Positions 16,451 through 25,737 of a stretch of 64,000 nt of DNA are shown one piece after another. The translations under genes and the position numbers were made by a program. The notes under the pieces are model-generated. The model was not told the DNA's origin. It ran no database searches and was given only the letters and a program-made list of their open reading frames with translations. Within the stretch, counting starts at the first letter, position 1; each line of letters starts with the position of its first letter. Origin of the DNA: Candidatus Aminicenantota bacterium (lineage in GTDB: Bacteria > Acidobacteriota > Aminicenantia > S016-38); assembly GCA_027068075.1 (NCBI GenBank), contig JAMOUJ010000006.1:62001-126000 (forward strand). Reading direction: 5' to 3'.

Positions 16451-17502
16451 AGGGGCTTTACATACACATACCCTTTTGCAGAACCAAGTGTCCCTACTGC
16501 CACTTTTTCACCATTCCCCACCGGGGCGACCTGGAGGAGGCCTACATTCCGGCTCTCCTGGGGGAAGTTCGGATGTTTCCCTACGCCTACGACAGCCTTT
16601 ACCTGGGGGGAGGAACCCCCTCCCTTCTTGGTTCATCCTCCCTGAAAACCCTGGCCGAAGCCTTGATGGGCCCTTCCCTTCGGGAGGCTTCCCTGGAGGT
16701 GAACCCCGAAGACCCCGTGGACTTGGGACTCCTGCGGGCCCTGGGCTTTAACCGCATAAGCCTTGCCGCCGTCTCCTTCCGGGAGGAATTTTTAGCCCTG
16801 CTGGGAAGGGGGCACCGGCCCGGGGATGTTTTTGAAAAGGTGGAGGAGGCCAGGAAGGCGGGGTTTTCCAACATAAACCTGGACCTTCTCTTCGGCCTTC
16901 CCGGGCAGGGGGTCCGGGATTTTGAGGAGGACCTCAGGACCGCCCTTTCCCTCCGGCCGGAGCACATGAGCATATACCTTCTGGAAGTGCCCCGCCACTA
17001 TCGGCCTTCCCTTCCCGTGGCCCCGGACGAGGAACTCCGCCGCATGTATTACCTGGCGGTGGAACTCCTGGAATCTCACGGCCTTTTTCAATACGAGGTC
17101 TCCAATTTCGCCAGAAAGGGATTTGAAAGTTACCACAATTTGAAGTATTGGAGGTATGAGGACTACATAGGAGTGGGCCCAGGGGCCGCCAGCCTTCTGG
17201 GTTCCCTCCGTTGGGAGAACAAGAGGTCGCTGAGGTCCTATCTGGGGAGACTCCGCCGGGGAGAGGAACCCGAAAGGACCTATTACCCTTTGAGCGCCGG
17301 AGAAAGGGTGCGGGAAAAGGCCATGATGGGACTTCGGCTGGTAGAGGGAGCCGACCTCTGCGGTGAGGAGGAGCAGACCGTGGAGGAGATAATCTCCAGG
17401 GCCCGGGACTACCCGGAGTTTTTTGAGATAGAGGGATGCCGCCTCCGCCTCCGGAGGGAGCATTTCTTCGTCATGAACTCCCTTCTGGCCTCAGTGCTTT
17501 AG
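16447..17502 (+). CDS. HemW-like radical SAM enzyme with a CTG start codon
   Basis: The track begins at 16573, which cuts off the radical SAM motif. In frame upstream the sequence reads KGLYIHIPFCRTKCPYCHFF, giving CxxxCxxC followed by H-F as in HemW rather than HemN. Upstream of a TGA at 16423 the only plausible initiator is CTG 16447, set 6 nt after AGGGGAGGG and overlapping the smsB stop as CTGA. The product is 351 aa with LGGGTPSLL, EVNPEDP, RISLAAVSF and LDLLFGLPGQ. HemW is a haem chaperone rather than a coproporphyrinogen oxidase. Confidence 0.85.
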   Translation: MKGLYIHIPFCRTKCPYCHFFTIPHRGDLEEAYIPALLGEVRMFPYAYDSLYLGGGTPSLLGSSSLKTLAEALMGPSLREASLEVNPEDPVDLGLLRALGFNRISLAAVSFREEFLALLGRGHRPGDVFEKVEEARKAGFSNINLDLLFGLPGQGVRDFEEDLRTALSLRPEHMSIYLLEVPRHYRPSLPVAPDEELRRMYYLAVELLESHGLFQYEVSNFARKGFESYHNLKYWRYEDYIGVGPGAASLLGSLRWENKRSLRSYLGRLRRGEEPERTYYPLSAGERVREKAMMGLRLVEGADLCGEEEQTVEEIISRARDYPEFFEIEGCRLRLRREHFFVMNSLLASVL

Positions 17503-17553
17503 GGAGAGCCCTGGGCTTTTCTCCCTTCCGTGGAATGTGATAAATTTTTAAGT

Positions 17554-18315
17554 ATGAGGGGAAAATTTTTCTCAAATCGCAAAGGCAAAAATTTGCGGAT
17601 TTTGGGGACAGTGGTGCTTCTACTGGTACTGCTTCCGGGTCAAGTCCTTGGGGGAGGGGGGTGGTTCCTGGACCATGCGGTTTTAGGGGCAGGCTACGGG
17701 CTGGGAGTCTTCTCCTTTGCCAAGCCCACCTACCGAGGAACCAATCCCCGGAGGGAATTTGACGCCTTCTGGCCTTCTCCCTGGAACTGGAACTCCAGGA
17801 CCTCCGCCCTCTGGGCAGAGGGAGGAATTTCCCTTTCCTGGGTGACGCTCACCCTCCGCTACGAGACCATCCCCATGCAGGCCGAAAAAGAGCGGTTCAT
17901 GCTGGAAAACAGCCAGACGGGAATAGTCATCTCCATTCCCACCACGGACCTGCAGGCCCAGGGCCTCTTCCTTCGGGCAGAACTTCCACTTCTTCCTTCC
18001 TCCGGCTTTTCTCCCTTCGTCTCCTTCCAGGTGCCCCTTTACGCCACGGTAAAGACCCTGACCTACAACTCCGACCCGGAGCCCGAACTGGTCCACTACG
18101 GAAGGCATAAATTCAACCTCGTGGTGGAGGACTACGAAAACATAACCCTTTCCCGCCCCCTTATACTCCGTGCGGAGGCGGGTTTCCGCATAAGGGTGAA
18201 AGGACGCCTCCAGGTAAAACTCTACGCCAAAGGAGGCTACATCCGCTGGAGGCTCCACTACATGGAACAGCGGCTTATGCCCGTGGAAGTGGGCGCTGCC
18301 GCTGGAATATACTGA
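17554..18315 (+). CDS. Putative outer-membrane beta-barrel or secreted beta-rich protein
   Basis: Start placed at ATG 17554 (253 aa), since the preceding GTG at 17530 lies in an AT-rich promoter-like stretch (TGTGATAAATTTTT). N-terminal basic stretch RKGKNLRIL, then hydrophobic LGTVVLLLVLLPGQVLGG as a signal peptide. The rest alternates amphipathic strands (SLSWVTLTLRYETIP; SGFSPFVSFQVPLYATVKTL; LQVKLYAKGGYIRWRLHYMEQR), and it ends GAAAGIY, with an aromatic last residue as in barrels. No family recognised. The next gene starts 10 nt downstream. Confidence 0.6.
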   Translation: MRGKFFSNRKGKNLRILGTVVLLLVLLPGQVLGGGGWFLDHAVLGAGYGLGVFSFAKPTYRGTNPRREFDAFWPSPWNWNSRTSALWAEGGISLSWVTLTLRYETIPMQAEKERFMLENSQTGIVISIPTTDLQAQGLFLRAELPLLPSSGFSPFVSFQVPLYATVKTLTYNSDPEPELVHYGRHKFNLVVEDYENITLSRPLILRAEAGFRIRVKGRLQVKLYAKGGYIRWRLHYMEQRLMPVEVGAAAGIY

Positions 18316-18325
18316 GGAGGGAACC

Positions 18326-20080
18326 ATGAGAAAGATAACCGCCCTTCTTTTCCTTCTCCTCGTCCCCCTGGTGGGGATGCACCTTCCTGGTGATGTGGAC
18401 TACTACCTCAACAAGGGAATACTTCACATGACCCCCAGCGTGAAGGGGTGGGAGGCTGCCTCCAGGGCCCCCCTTGACCTGGTGGACTACGCCATAGAGC
18501 GGACCTACGGAAGAAGGCCCGCCCACATATACCCCCTGGAGGGTAAAGACCACCTGCTGGTGGCCTACGCCATTGACCTGGAGGATGCCCGGGTGGGTAG
18601 GGGAGAGCGACACGGGATCCCGCCTGCCTCTGCCGTCGTAATCTCCGCCTACCTCACCGAAGAACCCTTCCTGGCCGAACTCCACGGACCCCGATTTTCT
18701 GCGGCCATGCCCTGCAGGAACCCCGAAGCCCTGGTCCTTACCAGGCGGCTCGCCCTGGTTGCCAGATGCTCCAACGAGTGGAGGGCTGTCCCCGCAGGAA
18801 GAAAAACCCCTACCTGGTGGATAGACCAGGAAAGGCAGAGCCCTCCAGAGAACATTTCTCGGGTAGTCTCTGCCTTGCATCCCACCTGGGATGCCTTCGT
18901 CAGGGGGAAATTGGCCTCTTCCCAGAAAGTGCTCTTTGAGGAGTTTGATGAGGTGTATCCGATATCTTTTGCAAAAACTTGGGGTATACGGGGAGTACCG
19001 CATAGACAACATCCAGATCACGAGTGGTATGGGTACTGGTTCTATAGTAACATTGTCATAGAGACTGTAGGGGTAATGGCCTCCGCAGCGTACCTGCGCT
19101 GGAGGGAACAGAGGTATGACTTTGGAAGTGCTTTTCTAATAGATCGGGACGACCCCTTTTTGGGGCCAGTTCAGGCATATCTCTGCTCCTATTGGATTCC
19201 TCTTGGGGTTTACATGGTGGATGAGCAAGAGCGGGAAATCGGGCTTGGATGTGGAAACGCAAATGATGGATCTCCCGGCGTAATTTCCTCCTTTCCCAGG
19301 ACCCCTGTTCCCCGCCCCTTCTGGGAATTTGCGAAGAGGAACCAGTGGTTCTGGGAAAACCACAGGCTTTACAATAGGGGCTACGATGTGGTGGTTCCCT
19401 TCCTGTCTAAGTTCGGAAGGTATGTAAACGAAAACCACCTCAAGCCCCCGGATGTTACGGAAGTGGGCAGGAAAAAATCCAGGGATGCTTGGTGGAGGTA
19501 CCTCAAGGAAAGACTCCTCAGGGGAGGGATAATGATCCCTTCGGCCCTAAGTTTCCCGGTTATGGGAATAGACGGCATAGTCTCGCCAGGCTACACAGTT
19601 GCTGGATGGGACGACGGAAAAAGGTTGATTGCCGTGTATTCTCCCCTGGGGATCTTTATAAAGTGGTCTCCCAACGGGGGGACTTCCCCCAACAACGGTG
19701 GAAGTATATACGAGTTTCCCGGCTATGTGTTCGTGGCCCCTGAGTATGCCGGAGACTGGCCTGCGTGGCTCTATCCTCCCCGTCCCCTGGAAAACATGCC
19801 TCCGGCGGTGGCCTTTCCCACCCGTGCCCTGGTAAACGAAGGCGACGAGGTGGAGTTCGTGGCCGATGCCCACTGGGATAGGGAGGGGGAGAAGATCACC
19901 TGGAGGGTGGAGGAAAGCCCCTTCCCGGTGGTGGAAAAGGGCCCCTGGAGTTTTAAAATCCAGGTGGACCAGCCCGAGGGAAACTATGTGATCTGGGTGG
20001 CCTACAGCGACGGAGGCCGCAGTGTGCACCACCCCATAGTGATCCATGTCTTCCCTACCTACAGGTTCGCCGAGGAATAA
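18326..20080 (+). CDS. Secreted protein of unknown function with C-terminal PKD/Ig-like domain; compositionally mosaic
   Basis: 584 aa. Signal peptide MRKITALLFLLLVPLVGMHLPG behind a GAGGAGGG ribosome site. Residues about 20-480 are unlike any family I know. They are rich in W/Y and contain repeated WYG/WFYS and PRPFWEF motifs and several cysteines. Residues about 490-575 form an Ig/PKD-like sheet (ALVNEGDEVEFVADAHWDREGEKITWRVEE). Codons in about 18930-19290 are markedly more AT-rich and varied than in the flanks, while the frame stays open. It is probably co-transcribed with the upstream barrel-like gene. Confidence 0.6.
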   Translation: MRKITALLFLLLVPLVGMHLPGDVDYYLNKGILHMTPSVKGWEAASRAPLDLVDYAIERTYGRRPAHIYPLEGKDHLLVAYAIDLEDARVGRGERHGIPPASAVVISAYLTEEPFLAELHGPRFSAAMPCRNPEALVLTRRLALVARCSNEWRAVPAGRKTPTWWIDQERQSPPENISRVVSALHPTWDAFVRGKLASSQKVLFEEFDEVYPISFAKTWGIRGVPHRQHPDHEWYGYWFYSNIVIETVGVMASAAYLRWREQRYDFGSAFLIDRDDPFLGPVQAYLCSYWIPLGVYMVDEQEREIGLGCGNANDGSPGVISSFPRTPVPRPFWEFAKRNQWFWENHRLYNRGYDVVVPFLSKFGRYVNENHLKPPDVTEVGRKKSRDAWWRYLKERLLRGGIMIPSALSFPVMGIDGIVSPGYTVAGWDDGKRLIAVYSPLGIFIKWSPNGGTSPNNGGSIYEFPGYVFVAPEYAGDWPAWLYPPRPLENMPPAVAFPTRALVNEGDEVEFVADAHWDREGEKITWRVEESPFPVVEKGPWSFKIQVDQPEGNYVIWVAYSDGGRSVHHPIVIHVFPTYRFAEE

Positions 20081-20152
20081 CTAATCGGAGGCCTAAGGCG
20101 GGCTTGGATTTTTCTCCGCAGTCTGCTTTAATTATTCTCTCAGGAGGACGAA

Positions 20153-23100
20153 ATGAAAGGGCTTTTTTCCGTTTTATTTCCGTTGATTCTGGCGGGCCTG
20201 GTTCTGGGCGGGGAAGGTTCCTACCTGGAAAAGGCCAGGAAGTATCTGGGGGAGGTGGAGAGGGAAGTTAACACGGGCCTGGATTCCTGGGAATATTCCT
20301 CCGATGGCCGGGTCTGGAAGGACTACCGGCCGGGGACCTACATCCGCACCCGGAAGTTTTACCTCAGGGCTCCCCTGCGGTTCAAAGGGGTTCTGGCCGG
20401 GGTGAGGGTGGAGGGTTCCCGGGTGGACCTGAAAATTAACCTGATGGCCCGGGGGCTGGTGAAGGTTTCGGTGGCCCTGGACGGGCGAAAAATTGAGGAC
20501 CTGACCGTAGAGGCCGGCCACGGCACCCCTCTTTCCAGGACCTTCACGGTTTCCCTGGCCAGGGCGGACGGGGCCTCCCATCGGTTGTTGCTGGAGGTTG
20601 CGAACGACGGGTTTCTTCCACCCCGGGGGGATTATCTTCCCCCCAGAAGGAAGGACCCTCCCGAGGAGGGCATATATTTCTCCCTGAGGAAGGCGGAGTT
20701 GGTTTATCCCGCGGCGGAGGAAAGTCTCAGGCTCCTCAGGGATTGGATAGACTCCATGAAGGTGGGCTACTTCCTGTTGAATCCCGTTCTGGTCCGCAGG
20801 ACCTTTACGGGGAAGCCCTATCCGGTGAAGGACCGCCGCAGGGTTTCCCGGGAAAAAATAGAGGGTTTGAACCGCCGGTGGGCCGAGGCCGTCACGAGCC
20901 TTGACCTGGGGGCCCTGAGGAGGGGGGACATGCGGGCCCTGGCCTCCTCCCTGGAGCGCTCCTACCGGATCGCCGGCGATATTTCCAGTTATGCCAGGGC
21001 CTTCAAGGTCTTCATCGTGGGAAACGCCCACATAGATGTGGCCTGGCTCTGGAGGATATACGAGACCATGCATGTGGCCAGAAACACCTTTTACACGGTG
21101 ATAAAAAACATGGGGGAATACCCTGAACTCCGCTACGCCCAGAGTTCGGCCATCATGTACGAGTGGATGGAAAAGTATTTTCCGGAGGTTTTTGAGGCCA
21201 TAAGGGAGAAGGTCCGGGAGGGGAAGTGGGAGATAGTGGGGGGCATGTGGCTGGAGCCCGACTGCAACCTCATCTCCGGGGAAAGTTGGGTCCGCCAGAT
21301 CCTCTACGGCAAAAGGTATTTCCGGGAAAAGTTCGGGGTGGATGTTAAGGTGGGCTGGAACATAGATTCCTTCGGCTACAACTGGAACATGCCTCAGATT
21401 TACAGGAAAAGTGGGATTGATTACTTCGTTACCCAGAAGATATGGTGGAACGACACCACGGTCTTCCCATACTACATCTTCTGGTGGGAGGGGGTGGACG
21501 GCACCAGACTTCTTTCCTATTTTCCTCCGGTGGGCTACACTTCCCGCCTGAAACTGGTGAACACCGTCAAGGCCCTTTCCACCTATGAGGCCACCACCGG
21601 ATACAAAAAGGCCCTCATCCTCTACGGCCTGGGGGACCACGGGGGAGGGCCCAACCGGGAGATCCTCAACCGGGTGAGGCACTACGCCCACCTTAAGATA
21701 AGACCCCAATTCGTACACTCCACCTCCATGGAGTTTTTGAAGGATGTGGAGAGGGACCTGGGGGATTCCATCCCCGTGTGGCGGGACGAACTTTACTTAG
21801 AGTACCACCGGGGAACCTACACCACCCACGCCGAGATAAAGAAGAACAACCGCCGGAGCGAGGCCATGCTTTCCGCCACGGAGAAACTGGCCTCCCTGGC
21901 TTATCTTTTCGGTGCCTCTTACCCCACCTCCCGTTTTCTCAGGGCCTGGAAACTGGTCATGACCAACCAGTTCCACGACATTCTTCCCGGTTCGGGGATA
22001 ACCGCCATTTACCGGGACGCCATGGAGTTCTACCGGAGGGCCCACAGGATTTTGAAGGGGATAAGGAAGGTCTCGGCCCAAAACCTCTTCGGCCGGGTGG
22101 ATACTCAGGTGAAGGGTTTGCCCGTGGTGGTCTTCAACCCGCTTTCCTGGGAGAGGAAGGATTATGTGAGGGTGAAGGTGCCGCCCTCCCTCCGTGGAAA
22201 AAGCCTGGTGGTGAGGGATTCCCGGGGAAGGGCCGTTCCCTGCGAGGTATTTGAGGAGGGCGGAAGGGTTTACCTGGGCTTCGTAGCCCGGGTCCCGGCG
22301 GTGGGTTACCGGGTGTATTCCCTGGAGGAGGGGAAGGCTAACTTCCCCACGGACCTTCGGGCCCGGGGATTCGTCCTGGAAAATTCCTTCTACCGCCTGG
22401 AGGTAAACCCTGAAACCGGAAACATCAGGAGTTTTTACGATAAGAAACTGGGAAGGGAGTTCGTGGCCCCGGGGAAGGAGGCAAATCTTCTTCAGGTTTA
22501 CGAGGACATACCCGAGGCCTGGGACGCCTGGAACATAGGATACACCGGAAGGATGTGGGAATTGAACCGGGCGGACAGCGTAAAACTGGTCCACATCTCC
22601 CCGGTGAGGGCAGTGATAAGGGTTAAAAAGAGTTTCCTGGGCCTTTCCAAGGACCGTTATTCCCCCACCGAGGACTTTCCCTCCTCCTTCTTCGTTCAGG
22701 ACATAACCCTCTATGCCGGGCTTGACAGGGTGGACATAAGGATGAAGGCCGATTGGTGGGAGGACCACATGTTCCTGAAGGTGGCCTTTCCGGTTTCCGT
22801 AAAGAGCGACAGGGCAGGTTACGAGATTCCCTTTGCCACCATTGAAAGGACCACGAAGATGGAAACCCCCTGGGAGAGGGCCAGGTTTGAAGTCCCGGCC
22901 CACAGGTGGGCGGACCTTTCCGACGGAGGGGGTGGAATTTCCCTCCTCAACGACTCCAAATACGGATACGACATCCACGGAAACACCATGAAACTTTCCC
23001 TTTTGAGGGCTCCCCTCTGGCCCGACCCCACCGCCGACCGGGGAAAGCACCGCTTCACCTATTCCCTTTACACTCACGGGGGAAATTGGTCCCGCTCCCA

Positions 23101-23443
23101 TACGGTGGAGAGGGGATACGAACTGAATCAGCCCCTTGAGGTTTTTCTGCCCGGCAGGCATCCCGGGGACCTTCCCCGGAGTTTTTCCTTCTTTTCCCTG
23201 TCTTCCCCCGGGGTGGTCCTTGATACGATAAAGAGGGCCGAGGACGGGGAGGCCCTGGTTCTCCGCCTATACGAATCCAGGGGAAGGGATGAGGAGGTGG
23301 TTCTCAGGGTTTTCCGCCGTCCCACCGCCGTGGAGGAGACGGACCTCATGGAGGAAAACCCCGTGCCCCTTTCCTTCCAGGGCAAGGAAATTCCCCTGAG
23401 TTTCCGCAGGTTTGAGATAAAAACCCTTAAAATAAAGTTTTAA
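20153..23443 (+). CDS. Secreted GH38 alpha-mannosidase
   Basis: 1096 aa with signal peptide (MKGLFSVLFPLILAGLVLGG) and ribosome site CAGGAGGACG. The GH38 catalytic domain begins near residue 285 with IVGNAHIDVAWLWRIYET (zinc-binding His/Asp). The nucleophile Asp is in WNIDSFGYNW and the segment GLGDHGGGPN carries a further zinc ligand. DILPGSGI lies in the three-helix region, then the C-terminal beta domains follow to residue 1096. It hydrolyses terminal alpha-mannosides, probably in the periplasm. A Na+/solute symporter gene follows after 12 nt, as in a mannoside uptake operon. Confidence 0.93.
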   Translation: MKGLFSVLFPLILAGLVLGGEGSYLEKARKYLGEVEREVNTGLDSWEYSSDGRVWKDYRPGTYIRTRKFYLRAPLRFKGVLAGVRVEGSRVDLKINLMARGLVKVSVALDGRKIEDLTVEAGHGTPLSRTFTVSLARADGASHRLLLEVANDGFLPPRGDYLPPRRKDPPEEGIYFSLRKAELVYPAAEESLRLLRDWIDSMKVGYFLLNPVLVRRTFTGKPYPVKDRRRVSREKIEGLNRRWAEAVTSLDLGALRRGDMRALASSLERSYRIAGDISSYARAFKVFIVGNAHIDVAWLWRIYETMHVARNTFYTVIKNMGEYPELRYAQSSAIMYEWMEKYFPEVFEAIREKVREGKWEIVGGMWLEPDCNLISGESWVRQILYGKRYFREKFGVDVKVGWNIDSFGYNWNMPQIYRKSGIDYFVTQKIWWNDTTVFPYYIFWWEGVDGTRLLSYFPPVGYTSRLKLVNTVKALSTYEATTGYKKALILYGLGDHGGGPNREILNRVRHYAHLKIRPQFVHSTSMEFLKDVERDLGDSIPVWRDELYLEYHRGTYTTHAEIKKNNRRSEAMLSATEKLASLAYLFGASYPTSRFLRAWKLVMTNQFHDILPGSGITAIYRDAMEFYRRAHRILKGIRKVSAQNLFGRVDTQVKGLPVVVFNPLSWERKDYVRVKVPPSLRGKSLVVRDSRGRAVPCEVFEEGGRVYLGFVARVPAVGYRVYSLEEGKANFPTDLRARGFVLENSFYRLEVNPETGNIRSFYDKKLGREFVAPGKEANLLQVYEDIPEAWDAWNIGYTGRMWELNRADSVKLVHISPVRAVIRVKKSFLGLSKDRYSPTEDFPSSFFVQDITLYAGLDRVDIRMKADWWEDHMFLKVAFPVSVKSDRAGYEIPFATIERTTKMETPWERARFEVPAHRWADLSDGGGGISLLNDSKYGYDIHGNTMKLSLLRAPLWPDPTADRGKHRFTYSLYTHGGNWSRSHTVERGYELNQPLEVFLPGRHPGDLPRSFSFFSLSSPGVVLDTIKRAEDGEALVLRLYESRGRDEEVVLRVFRRPTAVEETDLMEENPVPLSFQGKEIPLSFRRFEIKTLKIKF

Positions 23444-23455
23444 AAGGAGAGGAAA

Positions 23456-25030
23456 ATGGTGGAATTCGCTCCCCTTGATTGGTTCTGGCTCGTTCTCTTC
23501 ATCCTCTTGATGACCTTCAGCGGGGTTTTCTTTTACCGGTTGGGCAAGAGGTCCCAGGCCGATTTCTTCCTGGCGGGGCGGGGACTGCCCTGGTGGCTTC
23601 CCGCCTCATCGGTCTACGCCACCCACACCGCCACGGACACCCCCATCTGGATAGGTGGCGTCATATACAAGTACGGTCTGGCTGGTCTCTGGTATGCCTT
23701 TTTCTCGGCCTGGTGCGCCATCAGCGCCTTCGCCTCCACCCGAATCTTCCGCCGCTCCCTGGCCTACACCCAGGCCGAGTGGCAGAGTCTGAGGTTTTCC
23801 GGACTGGGGGCGGAACTCCTCCGGGGATGGTTCGCCGGGTGGCAGGTTTTCATGAACATGTTCATCTTGGGGTGGGTGGGCATCGCCATGGGAAAGGTGT
23901 GCCACTTCCTCTTCGGGTGGCCCCTCTGGGTGGGGTTGGTCTTCTTTTCCTCCCTGGTGGCGGTCTATGTGCTCTCTGCCGGATACTGGGGGGTAGTGGT
24001 GGCGGATTTCCAGCAGGGGATTATAGCCTTCTTCATGATAATTCTGACCTCCATCTGGGCGGTGATGGCCGCCGGAGGGCCTCAGAATATAACGGCTAAA
24101 ATAGCCTCCATGGGCCAGTCCTGGCGGTTAAATCCCTTTCACTTTACCGGGACCTTCTCCGGGGATTTTCCCCTGGCCTGGTTCTTAACCATGGTGGTGA
24201 TAGCGGTCCTGGGCGGGTTCGGCATGGGAACCAGCATAGACTGGTATGTGGAGGCCCAGAGGATCCAGTCCGCCAGGACCGTCCGGGACGCATCCTACAG
24301 CATCTGGTGGGGCACCGCCCTGGTTCTCATAAGAAATTCCTTCTGGGCGGCGGCCATAATCGCCTTCTTCTCCCTATTTCCCCACCTGAAGAACCCCCAG
24401 GAATACGAAATGGCCTGGTATGTCATAGGGTTTAAGACCCTGCCCGTGGGACTGGTGGGATTTTTCTTCGCCTCCATCCTGGCCATCCACTTTTCCACCA
24501 TATCCACCCACCTGAACCTGGGGGCCATGTACTTCACCCGGGACATATTCCAGCACTACATAAAGCCGGACGCCTCGGAAAGGACCCTGGTTTGGGTGGG
24601 AAGAATCACCACCCTGATCCTTCTCCTGGGGTCCTTTTTCTACGGCCTCATGATGGAGGAACTCACCAGTTGGCTCATCTTTGCCCTGTGGATAATGGCC
24701 GCCGGCATATGGCTTCCCAACATCCTTCAGGTGGTGTGGTGGAGGTTTAATTCCTGGGGATACCTGGCGGCCTGGATAGCCAACCTGGGCCTGAGTTGGC
24801 TGGTGGTGTGGGTATTGCCGGAGTTTAAGGTGATCCCCTCCCTGCCCGATTACCTTCAGTTCTGGATTCTCATGGTCCTGGGGGCTTTGATTTACATTCC
24901 GGTGACCCTGCTTACCCCGCCGGAAGACATGGACCACCTGGTCAAGTTCTATGTGATGAGCAGGCCCTACGGGTGGTGGGGACCCGTCAAAAAGGAGGCC
25001 ATCGCCAGGGGCCTCATAAAGGAGGTTTGA
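23456..25030 (+). CDS. Sodium:solute symporter (SSS family), probably for sugar
   Basis: 524 aa with about 13-14 hydrophobic helices. N-terminal FYRLGKRSQADFFLAGRGLPWWL and DTPIWIGGVIYKYGLAGLWYAF are SSS signatures, with the unwound TM1 region just before (SSVYATHTATDTP). It belongs to the branch seen beside glycosidase genes. Ribosome site AAAAGGAGAGG. The position directly after the GH38 gene suggests uptake of released mannose or mannosides, but specificity is inferred from context. A 97-aa membrane protein gene begins 1 nt after the stop. Confidence 0.9.
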   Translation: MVEFAPLDWFWLVLFILLMTFSGVFFYRLGKRSQADFFLAGRGLPWWLPASSVYATHTATDTPIWIGGVIYKYGLAGLWYAFFSAWCAISAFASTRIFRRSLAYTQAEWQSLRFSGLGAELLRGWFAGWQVFMNMFILGWVGIAMGKVCHFLFGWPLWVGLVFFSSLVAVYVLSAGYWGVVVADFQQGIIAFFMIILTSIWAVMAAGGPQNITAKIASMGQSWRLNPFHFTGTFSGDFPLAWFLTMVVIAVLGGFGMGTSIDWYVEAQRIQSARTVRDASYSIWWGTALVLIRNSFWAAAIIAFFSLFPHLKNPQEYEMAWYVIGFKTLPVGLVGFFFASILAIHFSTISTHLNLGAMYFTRDIFQHYIKPDASERTLVWVGRITTLILLLGSFFYGLMMEELTSWLIFALWIMAAGIWLPNILQVVWWRFNSWGYLAAWIANLGLSWLVVWVLPEFKVIPSLPDYLQFWILMVLGALIYIPVTLLTPPEDMDHLVKFYVMSRPYGWWGPVKKEAIARGLIKEV

Positions 25031-25031
25031 A

Positions 25032-25325
25032 ATGGGATTCATAAGGAGACAGTGGAGCCCGGAGGAGGCGGATGAGTGGACCCGGGAGGATGTTCTGGCC
25101 TGGATTCTCTCACCACTTTCCTACGCCCTTCTTTCGGTGGGATCTGCTCTTTCCATTTTTCTGATCCCGGCGGGCTTTGTCATGCTCCTGCTGGGGGCGG
25201 TGGTCACCTTTCTGCTTTTCTACATCATAGACCCGAAACTCAAGGTCATCTCCAGCGAATACGAGAAGAAGCAGAAGGAATACCTGGAGAGGCTGGAGAG
25301 GATTACCCGGTGGGAGGAGGAGTGA
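25032..25325 (+). CDS. Small two-helix membrane protein paired with the SSS symporter
   Basis: 97 aa. N-terminal RRQWSPEEADEWTREDVLAWILSP precedes two membrane helices (about 31-48 and 52-70), and a charged coiled-coil tail EYEKKQKEYLERLERI completes it. No characterised family known to me. The tight linkage to the symporter (1-nt gap, ribosome site AAAGGAGG inside symporter codons) suggests a partner or stability subunit. Its stop overlaps the thioesterase GTG (GTGA). Confidence 0.7.
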   Translation: MGFIRRQWSPEEADEWTREDVLAWILSPLSYALLSVGSALSIFLIPAGFVMLLLGAVVTFLLFYIIDPKLKVISSEYEKKQKEYLERLERITRWEEE

Positions 25326-25732
25326 AGTTCTTTGAAGTTAGTTTGATTTTTGAGCCCAGGACCTACGACATAGATTTTGCAGGAGTGGTGAGCAACCAGG
25401 TTTACATCCGCTGGCTGGAGGACCTGAGGTTTGAGGTGATAAAACGCCACTTCGGATGGGAGAATTTTCCGGAGGGGGTGGTTCCCCTCCTCCTGAGGAC
25501 CGAGGTGGATTACCTAAGGGCCCTGAGGCTTTTTGAGAAGGTGGAGGGGAGGATGTGGATTTCCTCCTTTGACAATGTCCGATGGGCCATGGAGGGGAAG
25601 TTTCTCCTGGTGCCCTCCGGGGAGGCGGTGGCCCGGGCAAAGCACCGGGGAGTTTTCTACAACACCCTGACGGGGAGGGTTACCAAGGTTCCGCCGGCGC
25701 TGAGGAAGGCCCTGAAGGAGGCCGGCGGGTGA
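25322..25732 (+). CDS. Acyl-CoA thioesterase, 4HBT hotdog fold (YbgC/FadM-like)
   Basis: The track frame begins too early at 25076. The real start is GTG 25322 (136 aa), overlapping the upstream stop as GTGA and preceded by GGGAGGAGGA. The motif YDIDFAGVVSNQVYIRWLEDLR matches the 4HBT pattern of catalytic Asp then GVV..YxRWxE. The central strand segment LRTEVDYLRALRLFEKVE and FDNVRWAMEGKFLLV complete the hotdog. It hydrolyses acyl- or aryl-CoA thioesters; its link with the symporter is not obvious. Confidence 0.85.
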   Translation: MKFFEVSLIFEPRTYDIDFAGVVSNQVYIRWLEDLRFEVIKRHFGWENFPEGVVPLLLRTEVDYLRALRLFEKVEGRMWISSFDNVRWAMEGKFLLVPSGEAVARAKHRGVFYNTLTGRVTKVPPALRKALKEAGG

Positions 25733-25737
25733 AGGGG

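Noticed and set aside
16476-16751. 91-aa plus ORF over the HemW start
   Set aside because: Another frame over the radical SAM gene. The frame reading CRTKCPYC is clearly the coding one.
20110-20130. Possible sigma-54 site TTGGATTTTTCTCCGCA before the GH38 gene
   Set aside because: GG and GC are 10 bp apart but both boxes deviate strongly (GGATT; CCGCA). A sigma-70 reading TTGGAT-17-TTTAAT fits as well, so neither is claimed as a feature.
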